Origin: Chloroflexota bacterium
GTDB taxonomy: Bacteria > Chloroflexota > Anaerolineae > JACRMK01
Length of the DNA stretch: 11,136 nt
NCBI GenBank assembly: GCA_016200765.1
Contig: JACQEC010000062.1
Location: forward strand, 1-11,136
Direction: 5' to 3'
Part shown: positions 1-6,398 of the stretch, in pieces
Layout: each line of letters begins with the position of its first letter
How positions within the stretch are numbered: position 1 is the stretch's first letter
Made by a program: the position numbers and the translations under genes
The notes under the pieces: model-generated
What the model saw: only the letters and a program-made list of their open reading frames with translations
Databases searched by the model: none
Told to the model about the DNA's origin: nothing

Positions 1-309
1 AATCAACCCTGTGGCCTTGAGGCGCGCTTCGAGCACAGTCGGCCCTGACTCGCTTCGCATCTGGTCAACACGTTGAAGCCGCTGGTCAATATCGCGCTCG
101 AGTTCCGCTTGGTGATCCCAGTAATAAGCGAGAGCCGAGTGAATTTGCCCCATCGTCAGGTAGGGGTGCTGGAAGTGGAGTTCTTCCGGACTCCAGCCGT
201 AGGCCAGCATCCCCATCACGAGCTCGATGACCTTCATGTTGGTGCCGGCGATGGTCGGCGCATCTCCATCCAGCACAACATGTTCATAGCGCGTTTCAAC
301 GAGCGACAT
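1..309 (-). CDS. DUF433 domain protein, partial (3' end off the left edge)
   Basis: The frame is open for 103 codons from ATG at 309-307 to the left edge without a stop, so the C-terminus is missing. A good GGAGG ribosome site lies at 319-315, 5 nt before the ATG. The protein opens MSLVETRYEHVVLDGDAPTI, continues with an I-x-G-T-N-M-K-V segment, then G-W-S-P-E-E-L and a P-Y-L-T-M-G-Q-I-H-S-A-L-A-Y-Y helix; this is the DUF433 pattern, a small winged-helix-like DNA-binding fold. The tail (from about residue 65) is charged and probably helical. Many DUF433 proteins are antitoxins encoded just upstream of a DUF5615 PIN-like toxin; here the place for the partner lies outside the window. It is the fifth gene of the minus-strand cluster, 18 nt after the SRPBCC gene. 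Family call is fairly firm; an antitoxin role is inference. Confidence 0.8.
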   Translation of the reverse strand, partial: MSLVETRYEHVVLDGDAPTIAGTNMKVIELVMGMLAYGWSPEELHFQHPYLTMGQIHSALAYYWDHQAELERDIDQRLQRVDQMRSESGPTVLEARLKATGLI

Positions 310-327
310 ATAAACCTCCGTTCTCGT

Positions 328-768
328 TCACCCCTTGCTCTCCATCACCCGCTTCAAATTCTGCACGGCCTTTTCCGACTCGCCGTGCATATACTGCTCG
401 AACTGCGCGGCGGTCTCGGGCTGGCTATCAAAAGGAGTTTGGTATTCCAGATCGCGCGTGAAGCGTGTGGTAGCGGCCTGCGCTTCAAAGGCATAGATCA
501 GACGCCCCTCGAAGCCGGGGTTGTCTATCGTCCAGACCACGCGGCGCAGGGGCTCGTGTTCCACGACCGTCCAATCGCCCTCGCCGATGCGCCCACCAAG
601 GTTGGCGCGCTCGCGCGTCACATCGCCGACGCGCACCGGCCGCTCCGTGACGCCGCTGACGCCCAGCGAATTGGGGTGATAGCGCGGCCAGTTCTTCGGC
701 GTCGTCGCCAGATTGAAAACTTCCTCGATGGGCCGGTTAATCAGCACGGTGTTGATGACATGACCCAT
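328..768 (-). CDS. SRPBCC / polyketide cyclase-like protein
   Basis: 146 aa, ATG at 768, stop TGA at 330-328. A GGAGG site at 776-772 directly follows the stop codon of the hydroxypyruvate isomerase gene, so the two are probably co-translated from one message. The N-terminus (I-N-R-P-I-E-E-V-F-N-L-A-T, then W-P-R-Y-H-P) is the characteristic beta strand plus helix opening of SRPBCC (START/Bet v1-like) proteins, and the length matches the Polyketide_cyc2 group. A following strand pattern, V-G-D-V-T-R-E and W-T-V-V-E-H-E-P, then R-R-V-V-W-T-I, and a long C-terminal helix fit the helix-grip fold with a hydrophobic ligand cavity. No signal peptide or membrane segment is seen, so it is cytoplasmic. 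Substrate and reaction cannot be told from sequence; members include ligand-binding proteins as well as enzymes. Confidence 0.82.
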   Translation of the reverse strand: MGHVINTVLINRPIEEVFNLATTPKNWPRYHPNSLGVSGVTERPVRVGDVTRERANLGGRIGEGDWTVVEHEPLRRVVWTIDNPGFEGRLIYAFEAQAATTRFTRDLEYQTPFDSQPETAAQFEQYMHGESEKAVQNLKRVMESKG

Positions 769-777
769 AGTCCTCCC

Positions 778-1593
778 TTATGGCAGATTCAATTCCGCCG
801 CCGCGCACTCGCTCCGCCGCCCCGCTGGCAGCCAGCGGAACGACTCCTCCGGCGTGGCGCGGGCGAGATATTCCAGACCAACATAGCCGTGATAGCCTGA
901 CTGCTCAATCGCCCCGAACACCTCGCGCCAGCCAATCTGGCCGGTGCCCGGCTCGTGGCGGCCGGGGTCGTCGGCGATCTGGATGTGGGCCATCAGCGGC
1001 GCGTGCTGGCGGATGGTTTCGGCCATGCGCCCTTCCATCCTCTGCATGTGATAGACATCGTACTGCAAGCGCGCCCACGGCGAGGCGATGCGTTGCAAGA
1101 AGGCCAGCCCATCGGCGGTGCGCGGCCACAAGTAGCGCGGCGTGTCAAAGGTGTTGAGCGGCTCGACGCACAGCGTGATGCCGCTCGCCGCGGCGATGGG
1201 CAGGGCCCACCGGTAGTTTTCGTCAACCACGTTGAACTGCGCCTCGCGCGGGAGCGCGCCGAGATCGTTGCCGGCCAGACAGTTAATCCGCGTACAGTCC
1301 ACGCGCCGGGAAAATTCAACCGCCGCCTGCAACATCTCGCGCCACTCGGCCTTGCGCGCCGGGTCATTCGCGTAGCCGCGCTCGCCCTTCGGCATATCGC
1401 CGGAGTCCATATTGTGCAGAGCGACGCGCAAGCCCAATCCTTTGATAGCGCTCACCACCTCGTCAAGGTTCTCGCCGCGCGGCCACAGAAACTCAACCGT
1501 GTCAAAGCCGGCGTCCTTCGCCTGCTGGAAACGCTCAACAAACGGGATGTCGCGCCAGAGCATGGAAACGTTGACAGCAAAGTGTAGCATCAT
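778..1593 (-). CDS. hyi: Hydroxypyruvate isomerase (TIM-barrel sugar isomerase)
   Basis: 271 aa (E. coli Hyi is about 258). The family interconverts hydroxypyruvate and tartronate semialdehyde in glyoxylate/glycerate metabolism, in the cytoplasm. Visible signatures are N-V-S-M-L-W near the start, C-V-E-P-L-N-T with Glu144, Q-Y-D-V-Y-H-M-Q with Asp179 and His182, H-I-Q-I-A-D-D-P-G-R-H-E-P-G-T-G at 203-218, and Y-V-G-L-E-Y with Glu241. Glu144, Asp179, Gln205 and Glu241 are placed as the metal-binding set of this xylose-isomerase-like barrel. Two ATG codons stand in tandem (1593 and 1590). The AGGAGG site at 1601-1596 is only 2 nt from the first but 5 nt from the second, so translation may really start at 1590. 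No glyoxylate carboligase or tartronate semialdehyde reductase gene lies nearby, so the physiological substrate could be another small keto-sugar. Confidence 0.9.
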   Translation of the reverse strand: MMLHFAVNVSMLWRDIPFVERFQQAKDAGFDTVEFLWPRGENLDEVVSAIKGLGLRVALHNMDSGDMPKGERGYANDPARKAEWREMLQAAVEFSRRVDCTRINCLAGNDLGALPREAQFNVVDENYRWALPIAAASGITLCVEPLNTFDTPRYLWPRTADGLAFLQRIASPWARLQYDVYHMQRMEGRMAETIRQHAPLMAHIQIADDPGRHEPGTGQIGWREVFGAIEQSGYHGYVGLEYLARATPEESFRWLPAGRRSECAAAELNLP

Positions 1594-1595
1594 GG

Positions 1596-1601
1596 CCTCC
1601 T
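1596..1601 (-). promoter_or_regulatory. Ribosome binding site of hyi
   Basis: Reads AGGAGG on the minus strand and overlaps the TAG stop (1602-1600) of the preceding DUF559 gene. Its spacing favours the second of two tandem ATG codons (1590) over the first (1593). The overlap with the upstream stop codon suggests translational coupling. Confidence 0.7.
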
Positions 1602-2433
1602 ATGCCTCTTCGTCTTCCTCTATCGCGTCAAACAACGTCGTCTGCTGCCAAACAGCCTGCTCCTCCATGAGGATGTGGCGCGGCAGGATGCCGCCTTCGT
1701 CCACCCCGCCCAGCCGGTTGATGTTCTCAATCACCGTTGGCAGGCAATACTCCGTCAATTGTTCGCGAATCTGCGGCGTGTTGAAGCGCAGGGTGCGCCA
1801 GCCCAGTGTTTCAAGTGCGTTGTCCCGCACGTTATCGGCGGCGCTTTTTTCGGAACTGGTGTGCCAGTAATCACCGTCAGCCTCAACGTCAATCTTGCCT
1901 TTCAGGCAGTAGATCGCGAAGTCGAGCGCGTAGAAGTCCAGTCCAATCTGAACGAATTCCTGCCGCTCGGCGGGAATCTGGCGCCGCTTGAATTCAGCCC
2001 ACAGCCTGTCTTCGAGCGAGCTTTCATCGTACAGATCGTTGATTTCTATGGCGGAGAAGAATTTCTCAAAGGTCGTCGGGATAAACACGATACGCCGCAA
2101 GCGGCGACTGGGAATCGGATCAGGCCGCTGAATCAGAGGGTCTAGCACCAATTGGTAGTAACGTTGATGGGCTTTCAGGTCGAGCGGCTCGTCTGGAAAT
2201 AGTTGATAGCGAAAGACCTCGTGAATAGCCTGCACGCGCGCGTAATAATGGACGGCATGAGCGAGGTCGCCAAAGATTTTGGTGTGGTAAAACGCCAGCC
2301 ACTCGGGCGGCCAGCGGCCTTTCAACCAGCGCTCCGCGCTCGGCACCGGAATGCGATACCAATGCTCATCGCGCGCCTTCTGGAAGTCAAGCCGGTTGTT
2401 CATGATCGCCACCAGCACTTCACCACGCGTCAT
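1600..2433 (-). CDS. DUF559-type endonuclease-like protein with a conserved N-terminal domain
   Basis: 277 aa from ATG at 2433; this start overlaps the dinB stop as ATGA (2433-2430), a classic coupled start, so I prefer it to in-frame Mets further upstream inside dinB. Residues about 135-225 match the DUF559 / Vsr-like nuclease fold: S-S-L-E-D-R-L-W (Glu141), A-L-D-F-A-I-Y (Asp171), K-I-D-V-E-A-D-G-D-Y-W-H (Glu184, Asp186, His191), D-N-V-R-D-N (Asp204) and L-G-W-R-T-L-R-F-N. These are the acidic and His positions expected of the catalytic centre in this PD-(D/E)xK-related family. Residues 1-134 form a separate aromatic-rich domain (E-H-W-Y-R-I-P-V, W-L-A-F-Y-H, V-H-Y-Y-A-R-V, R-I-V-F-I-P-T-T) that I recall with this C-terminus in other bacteria but cannot name. 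The C-terminus is acidic. Likely role is DNA cleavage in repair or defence; the target is unknown. It lies close to, but divergent from, the restriction module. Confidence 0.78.
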   Translation of the reverse strand: MTRGEVLVAIMNNRLDFQKARDEHWYRIPVPSAERWLKGRWPPEWLAFYHTKIFGDLAHAVHYYARVQAIHEVFRYQLFPDEPLDLKAHQRYYQLVLDPLIQRPDPIPSRRLRRIVFIPTTFEKFFSAIEINDLYDESSLEDRLWAEFKRRQIPAERQEFVQIGLDFYALDFAIYCLKGKIDVEADGDYWHTSSEKSAADNVRDNALETLGWRTLRFNTPQIREQLTEYCLPTVIENINRLGGVDEGGILPRHILMEEQAVWQQTTLFDAIEEDEEA

Positions 2434-2936
2434 ACGTCCAGCAGTCCCTTCACATACTGCGCTTCGCCGATGTGCATGAAGGTGTGCGCGACCGTGTGCG
2501 ACAGCACCATCGCCGCGGTCAGCATCACGCCGGGGCGGCGCGGGTGCGGCGCCTCGACGGCCAGCGTCTCGTCGCCGGCGCTGTCCAGATAGGTCTCGGT
2601 GCGCGCCCACAAGGCTTCAAGGTACGCGCTCAAGACCTCCGGCGGCATCGGCATCGCGGCAACGTCCTCCGCCGTGAAGTCGGTGCCGAAGCCTGCGCCC
2701 CACAGCCCTTTGCCCTTTGTCTCGAAGCCGAAGCGCGCCGGCCAGCCCTCCATCTCGTACAGTTCGTCGCCCGCGCGCATCCGGAAGTGATCCCAATCCC
2801 AGACGCGCAGGGCGTGCCACAGCGTAAAGCCGATGCTGTTCGCCTTTGGCGCAGGCCGCCAGTTCACTTGCTCGGCGGTCAGGTCTTTGAGGGTGGTCGC
2901 AAACTTGGCTTGACTAAGGGGGCTTAGGTTGTGTAT
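2430..2936 (-). CDS. DinB-family protein, 5' end uncertain or truncated
   Basis: The DinB four-helix-bundle domain is clear for about 165 residues: L-T-A-E-Q-V-N-W-R-P, then F-T-L-W-H-A-L-R-V-W-D, and near the C-terminus H-T-V-A-H-T-F-M-H-I-G-E-A. Counting from codon 2936, the expected metal triad is His41, His151 and His155. Members are metal-dependent thiol-using transferases (bacillithiol or mycothiol type) or stress-induced proteins of unknown function. The odd point is the start. No ATG, GTG or TTG occurs in frame at the expected place; the best-placed codon is ATA at 2936-2934, which gives 168 aa, the family's usual length. The next in-frame starts upstream (TTG near 3105, ATG at 3272) would add a tail antisense to the helicase gene with no DinB character. 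Either a rare ATA start is used or the gene lost its beginning when the plus-strand promoter region formed. The 3' end (TGA 2432-2430) overlaps the DUF559 start. Confidence 0.72.
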   Translation of the reverse strand: MHNLSPLSQAKFATTLKDLTAEQVNWRPAPKANSIGFTLWHALRVWDWDHFRMRAGDELYEMEGWPARFGFETKGKGLWGAGFGTDFTAEDVAAMPMPPEVLSAYLEALWARTETYLDSAGDETLAVEAPHPRRPGVMLTAAMVLSHTVAHTFMHIGEAQYVKGLLDV

Positions 2937-2939
2937 AGT
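2910..2939 (+). promoter_or_regulatory. Sigma-70-type promoter P1 for the restriction module
   Basis: TTGACT at 2910-2915 and TATAGT at 2934-2939, 18 nt apart; each box matches the consensus at five of six positions. The predicted start of transcription is near 2946, about 150 nt before the helicase ATG at 3097. It overlaps the 5' end of the divergent dinB coding region, so the two transcripts probably interfere. Confidence 0.65.
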
Positions 2940-2948
2940 CGGCCTGAC

Positions 2949-2993
2949 AGAGCCAGCAAAGGGTTGTGGAGCTACAAGCGAATGGCTGGCTCT
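2949..2993. promoter_or_regulatory. 9-bp inverted repeat between two promoter elements (possible operator)
   Basis: AGAGCCAGC at 2949-2957 and its exact reverse complement GCTGGCTCT at 2985-2993 are separated by 27 nt. The left arm begins at the expected P1 transcription start and the right arm touches the first base of a downstream TATAAT box (2993-2998). This position suits a repressor or methyltransferase-controlled operator, or a leader hairpin. No regulator gene is visible beside the module. Confidence 0.45.
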
Positions 2994-2998
2994 ATAAT
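2993..2998 (+). promoter_or_regulatory. Second -10 box (P2) without a clear -35
   Basis: A perfect TATAAT. The hexamer 17 nt upstream (2970-2975, AGCTAC) is not a -35 box, so activity would need an activator or be weak. If used, transcription would begin near 3004-3005, after the possible GTG start at 3001, which supports the ATG at 3097 as the helicase start. Confidence 0.35.
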
Positions 2999-3096
2999 AC
3001 GTGGCGCTACAGAGGATAAAGACGCGGCGCCCAGATTCCCTTTGTGCACCATCGGCACAAATGGAGGGTAAGCCTGCGGGAGAGGCGAAGGCAACT

Positions 3097-6000
3097 ATGA
3101 GCAATCGTCGTAGGGGTGTGCGACCGGCGCGCAACCAGCCGTCGTTGGTGGGGATACCGCCGCCTGAGCTGAAGGCGCTGAAAACGCCGCGGCCAACTGG
3201 TGACCACGCGTCCACGCGCTCGAAAACCCCGCCGCCATCGCGCCCGGCTACCGATCTGTTCATCGTAGACAACAGCGATGCGGATTGGAAGGTGGCACAG
3301 TACCTGTATGACTGGTGTGAGATCGCGCGCGCGCTCGACGTGGCGACCGGCTACTTCGAGATTGGCGGACTGCTGTTGCTTGACGGCCAGTGGCAAAAGC
3401 TGGAGCGAATCCGCATTCTGATGGGCGATGAGGTCACGAAGAAGACCAAGCAGGCGTTTGAGCAGGCGCTGAACCAGATTGCGGGCACGCTGGATAGCAG
3501 CCTCGAACGGGAGAAGGAGAAGAATGATTTTTTGCGCGGTGTGCCAGCCATCGTCGCCGCGCTGCGCAGTGGGCAGATCGCCTGCCGGGTCTATCGCGAG
3601 CGCAAATTCCATGCCAAAGCGTATATCACCCACGCGAAGTTCGAGGTGATGGGCGCGACCGCGCTGGTCGGGTCGAGCAACTTCACCTATCCGGGGCTGC
3701 ACGACAACATCGAACTGAACGTGCGGCTGCGGTCTGAAGTAGAAGGTCTGCAAGCGTGGTACGAGCATTACTGGGACGAGGCGGAGGACGTTACACCCGA
3801 TCTGCTGCGTGTGATCGAGAAACACGTACGCGAGTACACGCCGTTTGACGTCTATGCCAAGGCGCTGTACGAGTACCAGCGCGGCCACAGCCCGAGCGCG
3901 AGCGAGTGGGAGCGCACGCAATCGCGCACGTATAACGTGCTGGACTATTACCAGAAGGAAGGTTATCACGCGCTGCTGCGACGTACGGCGCGCTATAACG
4001 GCGCATTACTGTGCGATAGCGTCGGGCTAGGCAAGACATTTATCGGGCTGATGCTGATCGAACGGCTGGTGCAATTCGAGCGCAAACGCGTGGCGCTGAT
4101 CGTGCCGAAGGCGGCGCGCAGGCCTGTGTGGGAAAGCAAGCTGAATAAGTACCTGCCGGGGCTGGCCGGTTCGACCTTCGGCAGCAACCTAGCGATCTTC
4201 AACCATACCGACCTGACACGTGGCGGCGACTACGTGCGATACATGCAGGAAATTCAAGAACAAGCCGACGTAGTGATCATTGACGAGGCGCATCACTTCC
4301 GCAACCAAGCCTCGCAGCGCTACCGCCGCTTGTTCGACATGCTGGCCGGGAAGCAGGTCTATCTGCTGACGGCAACGCCTGTCAACAACAGCCTGCTCGA
4401 TTTGCAGCATGAGATCGAGCTGTTCTCTCGGCGACGGGCAGACTATTTCAAGGACGCGCCGCTGGGCATCCACTCGCTGGCCGGGCACTTCCGCACCTTG
4501 GAAAACGCGCTGAAGAAGATTGTAGGCGAGCGCGATGGGATGGTGGACGTTTCCATGGCCGAGGCTGAGAAAGTGCTAGCGCAGGATGACCTGTTTCGGG
4601 CGCTGGTGGTCCAGCGCAGCCGAGCCTATGCCAAGCGCAGCCAGGAGCAGCACAGCGGGCATCAGGTAATCTTCCCGTTGCGCGAACGTCCGCAGGTGGC
4701 GAAGTATTCACTGAAGGAAACCTACGGCGACCTGTTGGAACACCTAGAGCAGGCGTTTATGAAGGAAAAGCCGCTGTTGTCGCTGGCCGTGTACTATCCG
4801 CTGGCATTTTATAAAGGGCCAGATGGCAGCATTGACCCGCTGCAAGAGGGTCGGCAGGCACAGGTGGTGGGTCTGATCCGCACGCAACTGCTGAAACGCT
4901 TCGAAAGCGCGGCGCGCGCCTTCGAGGCAACCTGCGAGCGGCTGTTGCTGAAGCTACTGGCCTTCATCGAAGTGAACACGTATTCTGAAGCGGAGCAGCG
5001 CCGTCTGGGACGCTGGAAAGCACAGCACTCGGAGACGCTGGAACGGGTACGCGAGCACATTGGCTCTGGAGATGAAGACGAGGATGAGGACGATCAAGTA
5101 CCGTCCGAATTTCTCGAAGCCGCCGACCAACTGGACCCGACAGAGTACCGGATTGATGAGATCATCGCCGAGACCTATCTTGACCTCGACCAACTGCTGG
5201 TATTCCTGGACGACCTGAAAGGTTTTTCGCCACAACGCGACGACAAGTTGCAGAGTCTGCTTGCACTGCTGCACAAGAAGCCGCTCGACCGGCAGAAGGT
5301 GCTGATCTTCAGTGAGTACATGGAGACAGCGCACTACCTGTACGAGCAACTGAAGGCGGCGGGTATCGGGCCAGTTGATGAAGTGCACGGCCAGAGCACA
5401 CGAGACCGCGGCGAGATTATCCAAGCGTTTTCACCCTATTACAATGACACGTCGAGCGCGGAATTGAATGCCAAGGGCATCACAGAGACGCGCGTGCTGA
5501 TTTCGACCGACGTGCTATCCGAAGGGCTGAACTTGCAGGACGCGACGCTGCTGATCAACTACGACCTGCACTGGAACCCGGTGCGACTGATGCAGAGGAT
5601 CGGGCGCGTGGACCGGCGGCTCGATCCAGAGGTCGAAACGCGTATGGTGGCTGATAACCCGGAATCCAAGGAAGTGCGCGGGCGAGTTCGCTTCTGGAAC
5701 TTTCTGCCGCCCGACGAACTGAATGACCTGTTGGGGCTATACGAGACGGTGGCGCACAAGACGCTGCGCATCTCGAAAATCTTCGGCATCGAGGGCAAGC
5801 AACTGTTGAGACCGGAAGATGACTATCAGGCACTGAAAGAGTTCAGCGAAGCGTACGAAGGCACGCCGTCGCCAGCCGAGATGCTGCGGCTGACGTATCG
5901 CGATTTGGTGCAGGCCAACCCGGGATTGGAAGACGAACTGGCGCGCTTCCCACTGCGGGTATTCAGCGGGCGGGCGCACCCGTCAAGCGGCGCGCAGGGG

Positions 6001-6303
6001 GTGTTCTTCTGCTACAGCCTGCCTGCCAAGAACGCGGCGACGGGCGAGTGGGACCCGGAGGCAGCCTTCGCGCGCTGGTATTACTACGACGCGCAAAGCG
6101 GCAAGATTGCAGAGAGCGCTGAGGAGATTCATCCGCTGATCGCCTCGACGCGGGAGACGCCGCGCCGCTGCGTGATGGCCCCAGAGACGTTGGTCGAAAT
6201 CCGCAAGAAGATCGAGAAGCACATCACCAACAGCTATCTCAAATCCATTGTGGCGCCGGTCGGCGTGAAGCCGGTGCTGAAGGCGTGGATGGAGCTGAAT
6301 TAG
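3097..6303 (+). CDS. PLD nuclease-like / SNF2 helicase fusion, restriction-defence ATPase subunit
   Basis: 1068 aa from ATG 3097 (preceded by GAAGG 5 nt away). An in-frame GTG at 3001 and ATG at 3061 lack ribosome sites and would add only a basic tail. Residues 1-50 are Pro/Arg/Lys-rich and probably disordered. About 55-225 form a phospholipase D-like domain with H172-x-K174 and G-S-S-N at 192-195; the usual Asp of HKD is absent, as in restriction-type PLD nucleases. The SNF2/SF2 motor follows: D-S-V-G-L-G-K-T (307-314, Lys313), D-E-A-H-H (396-400), T-A-T-P (425-428), S-T-D-V-L-S-E-G-L-N (803-812) and Q-R-I-G-R-V-D-R-R (833-841). A long insert between the RecA lobes carries an acidic run at 659-666. 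The predicted role is ATP-driven DNA translocation and cleavage in the cytoplasm, guided by the methylase encoded 95 nt downstream. All ATPase motifs look intact. It could alternatively be a DISARM DrmD-like protein. Confidence 0.88.
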   Translation: MSNRRRGVRPARNQPSLVGIPPPELKALKTPRPTGDHASTRSKTPPPSRPATDLFIVDNSDADWKVAQYLYDWCEIARALDVATGYFEIGGLLLLDGQWQKLERIRILMGDEVTKKTKQAFEQALNQIAGTLDSSLEREKEKNDFLRGVPAIVAALRSGQIACRVYRERKFHAKAYITHAKFEVMGATALVGSSNFTYPGLHDNIELNVRLRSEVEGLQAWYEHYWDEAEDVTPDLLRVIEKHVREYTPFDVYAKALYEYQRGHSPSASEWERTQSRTYNVLDYYQKEGYHALLRRTARYNGALLCDSVGLGKTFIGLMLIERLVQFERKRVALIVPKAARRPVWESKLNKYLPGLAGSTFGSNLAIFNHTDLTRGGDYVRYMQEIQEQADVVIIDEAHHFRNQASQRYRRLFDMLAGKQVYLLTATPVNNSLLDLQHEIELFSRRRADYFKDAPLGIHSLAGHFRTLENALKKIVGERDGMVDVSMAEAEKVLAQDDLFRALVVQRSRAYAKRSQEQHSGHQVIFPLRERPQVAKYSLKETYGDLLEHLEQAFMKEKPLLSLAVYYPLAFYKGPDGSIDPLQEGRQAQVVGLIRTQLLKRFESAARAFEATCERLLLKLLAFIEVNTYSEAEQRRLGRWKAQHSETLERVREHIGSGDEDEDEDDQVPSEFLEAADQLDPTEYRIDEIIAETYLDLDQLLVFLDDLKGFSPQRDDKLQSLLALLHKKPLDRQKVLIFSEYMETAHYLYEQLKAAGIGPVDEVHGQSTRDRGEIIQAFSPYYNDTSSAELNAKGITETRVLISTDVLSEGLNLQDATLLINYDLHWNPVRLMQRIGRVDRRLDPEVETRMVADNPESKEVRGRVRFWNFLPPDELNDLLGLYETVAHKTLRISKIFGIEGKQLLRPEDDYQALKEFSEAYEGTPSPAEMLRLTYRDLVQANPGLEDELARFPLRVFSGRAHPSSGAQGVFFCYSLPAKNAATGEWDPEAAFARWYYYDAQSGKIAESAEEIHPLIASTRETPRRCVMAPETLVEIRKKIEKHITNSYLKSIVAPVGVKPVLKAWMELN

Positions 6304-6330
6304 AATTTGCATCGGTTGGTCAGTTGGGCA

Positions 6331-6345
6331 TCGGTTAGAAACCGA
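6331..6345. repeat. Short hairpin in the helicase-methylase spacer
   Basis: TCGGTT, loop AGA, AACCGA: a perfect 6-bp stem. Its left arm belongs to a 9-bp direct repeat GCATCGGTT (6309-6317 and 6328-6336, period 19). It looks like part of an interspersed palindromic repeat rather than a terminator, because no T-run follows. Confidence 0.5.
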
Positions 6346-6361
6346 CGCCTAGCCCATGCGA

Positions 6362-6379
6362 AACCCGCTGAAGCGGGTT
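6362..6379. repeat. Hairpin AACCCGC-TGAA-GCGGGTT upstream of the methylase RBS
   Basis: A perfect 7-bp stem with a TGAA loop, 9 nt before the methylase ribosome site. Units of this shape occur as repetitive extragenic palindromes in several bacterial groups (recall, not checked). It may modulate mRNA stability or the helicase:methylase ratio. Confidence 0.5.
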
Positions 6380-6388
6380 GGAGCGGTC

Positions 6389-6395
6389 GAGGTGA
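6389..6395 (+). promoter_or_regulatory. Ribosome binding site of the methylase gene
   Basis: GAGGTGA lies just before ATG 6399, with the GAGG core 6 nt away. It is the only Shine-Dalgarno-like match near this start and fixes the N-terminus. Confidence 0.65.
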
Positions 6396-6398
6396 GAC

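Noticed and set aside
73..1587. Long plus-strand open frames opposite the SRPBCC and hyi genes
   Set aside because: They are high-GC antisense shadows. The minus-strand frames carry recognisable family motifs and good ribosome sites; the plus frames carry neither.
2434..2610. Upstream extension of the DUF559 protein into the dinB region
   Set aside because: The added residues are an out-of-frame reading of dinB; the ATGA overlap start at 2433 is a standard coupled start.
3001..3096. GTG 3001 or ATG 3061 as the helicase start
   Set aside because: No ribosome site precedes either codon, and 3001 would lie upstream of the P2 transcription start. ATG 3097 has a GAAGG site and still covers every recognisable domain.
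3007..3969. 320-codon minus-strand open frame under the helicase N-terminal region
   Set aside because: It has no domain resemblance and is rich in Arg/Leu/Gln as expected of an antisense reading of GC-rich codons; the plus frame has clear PLD and SNF2 motifs.
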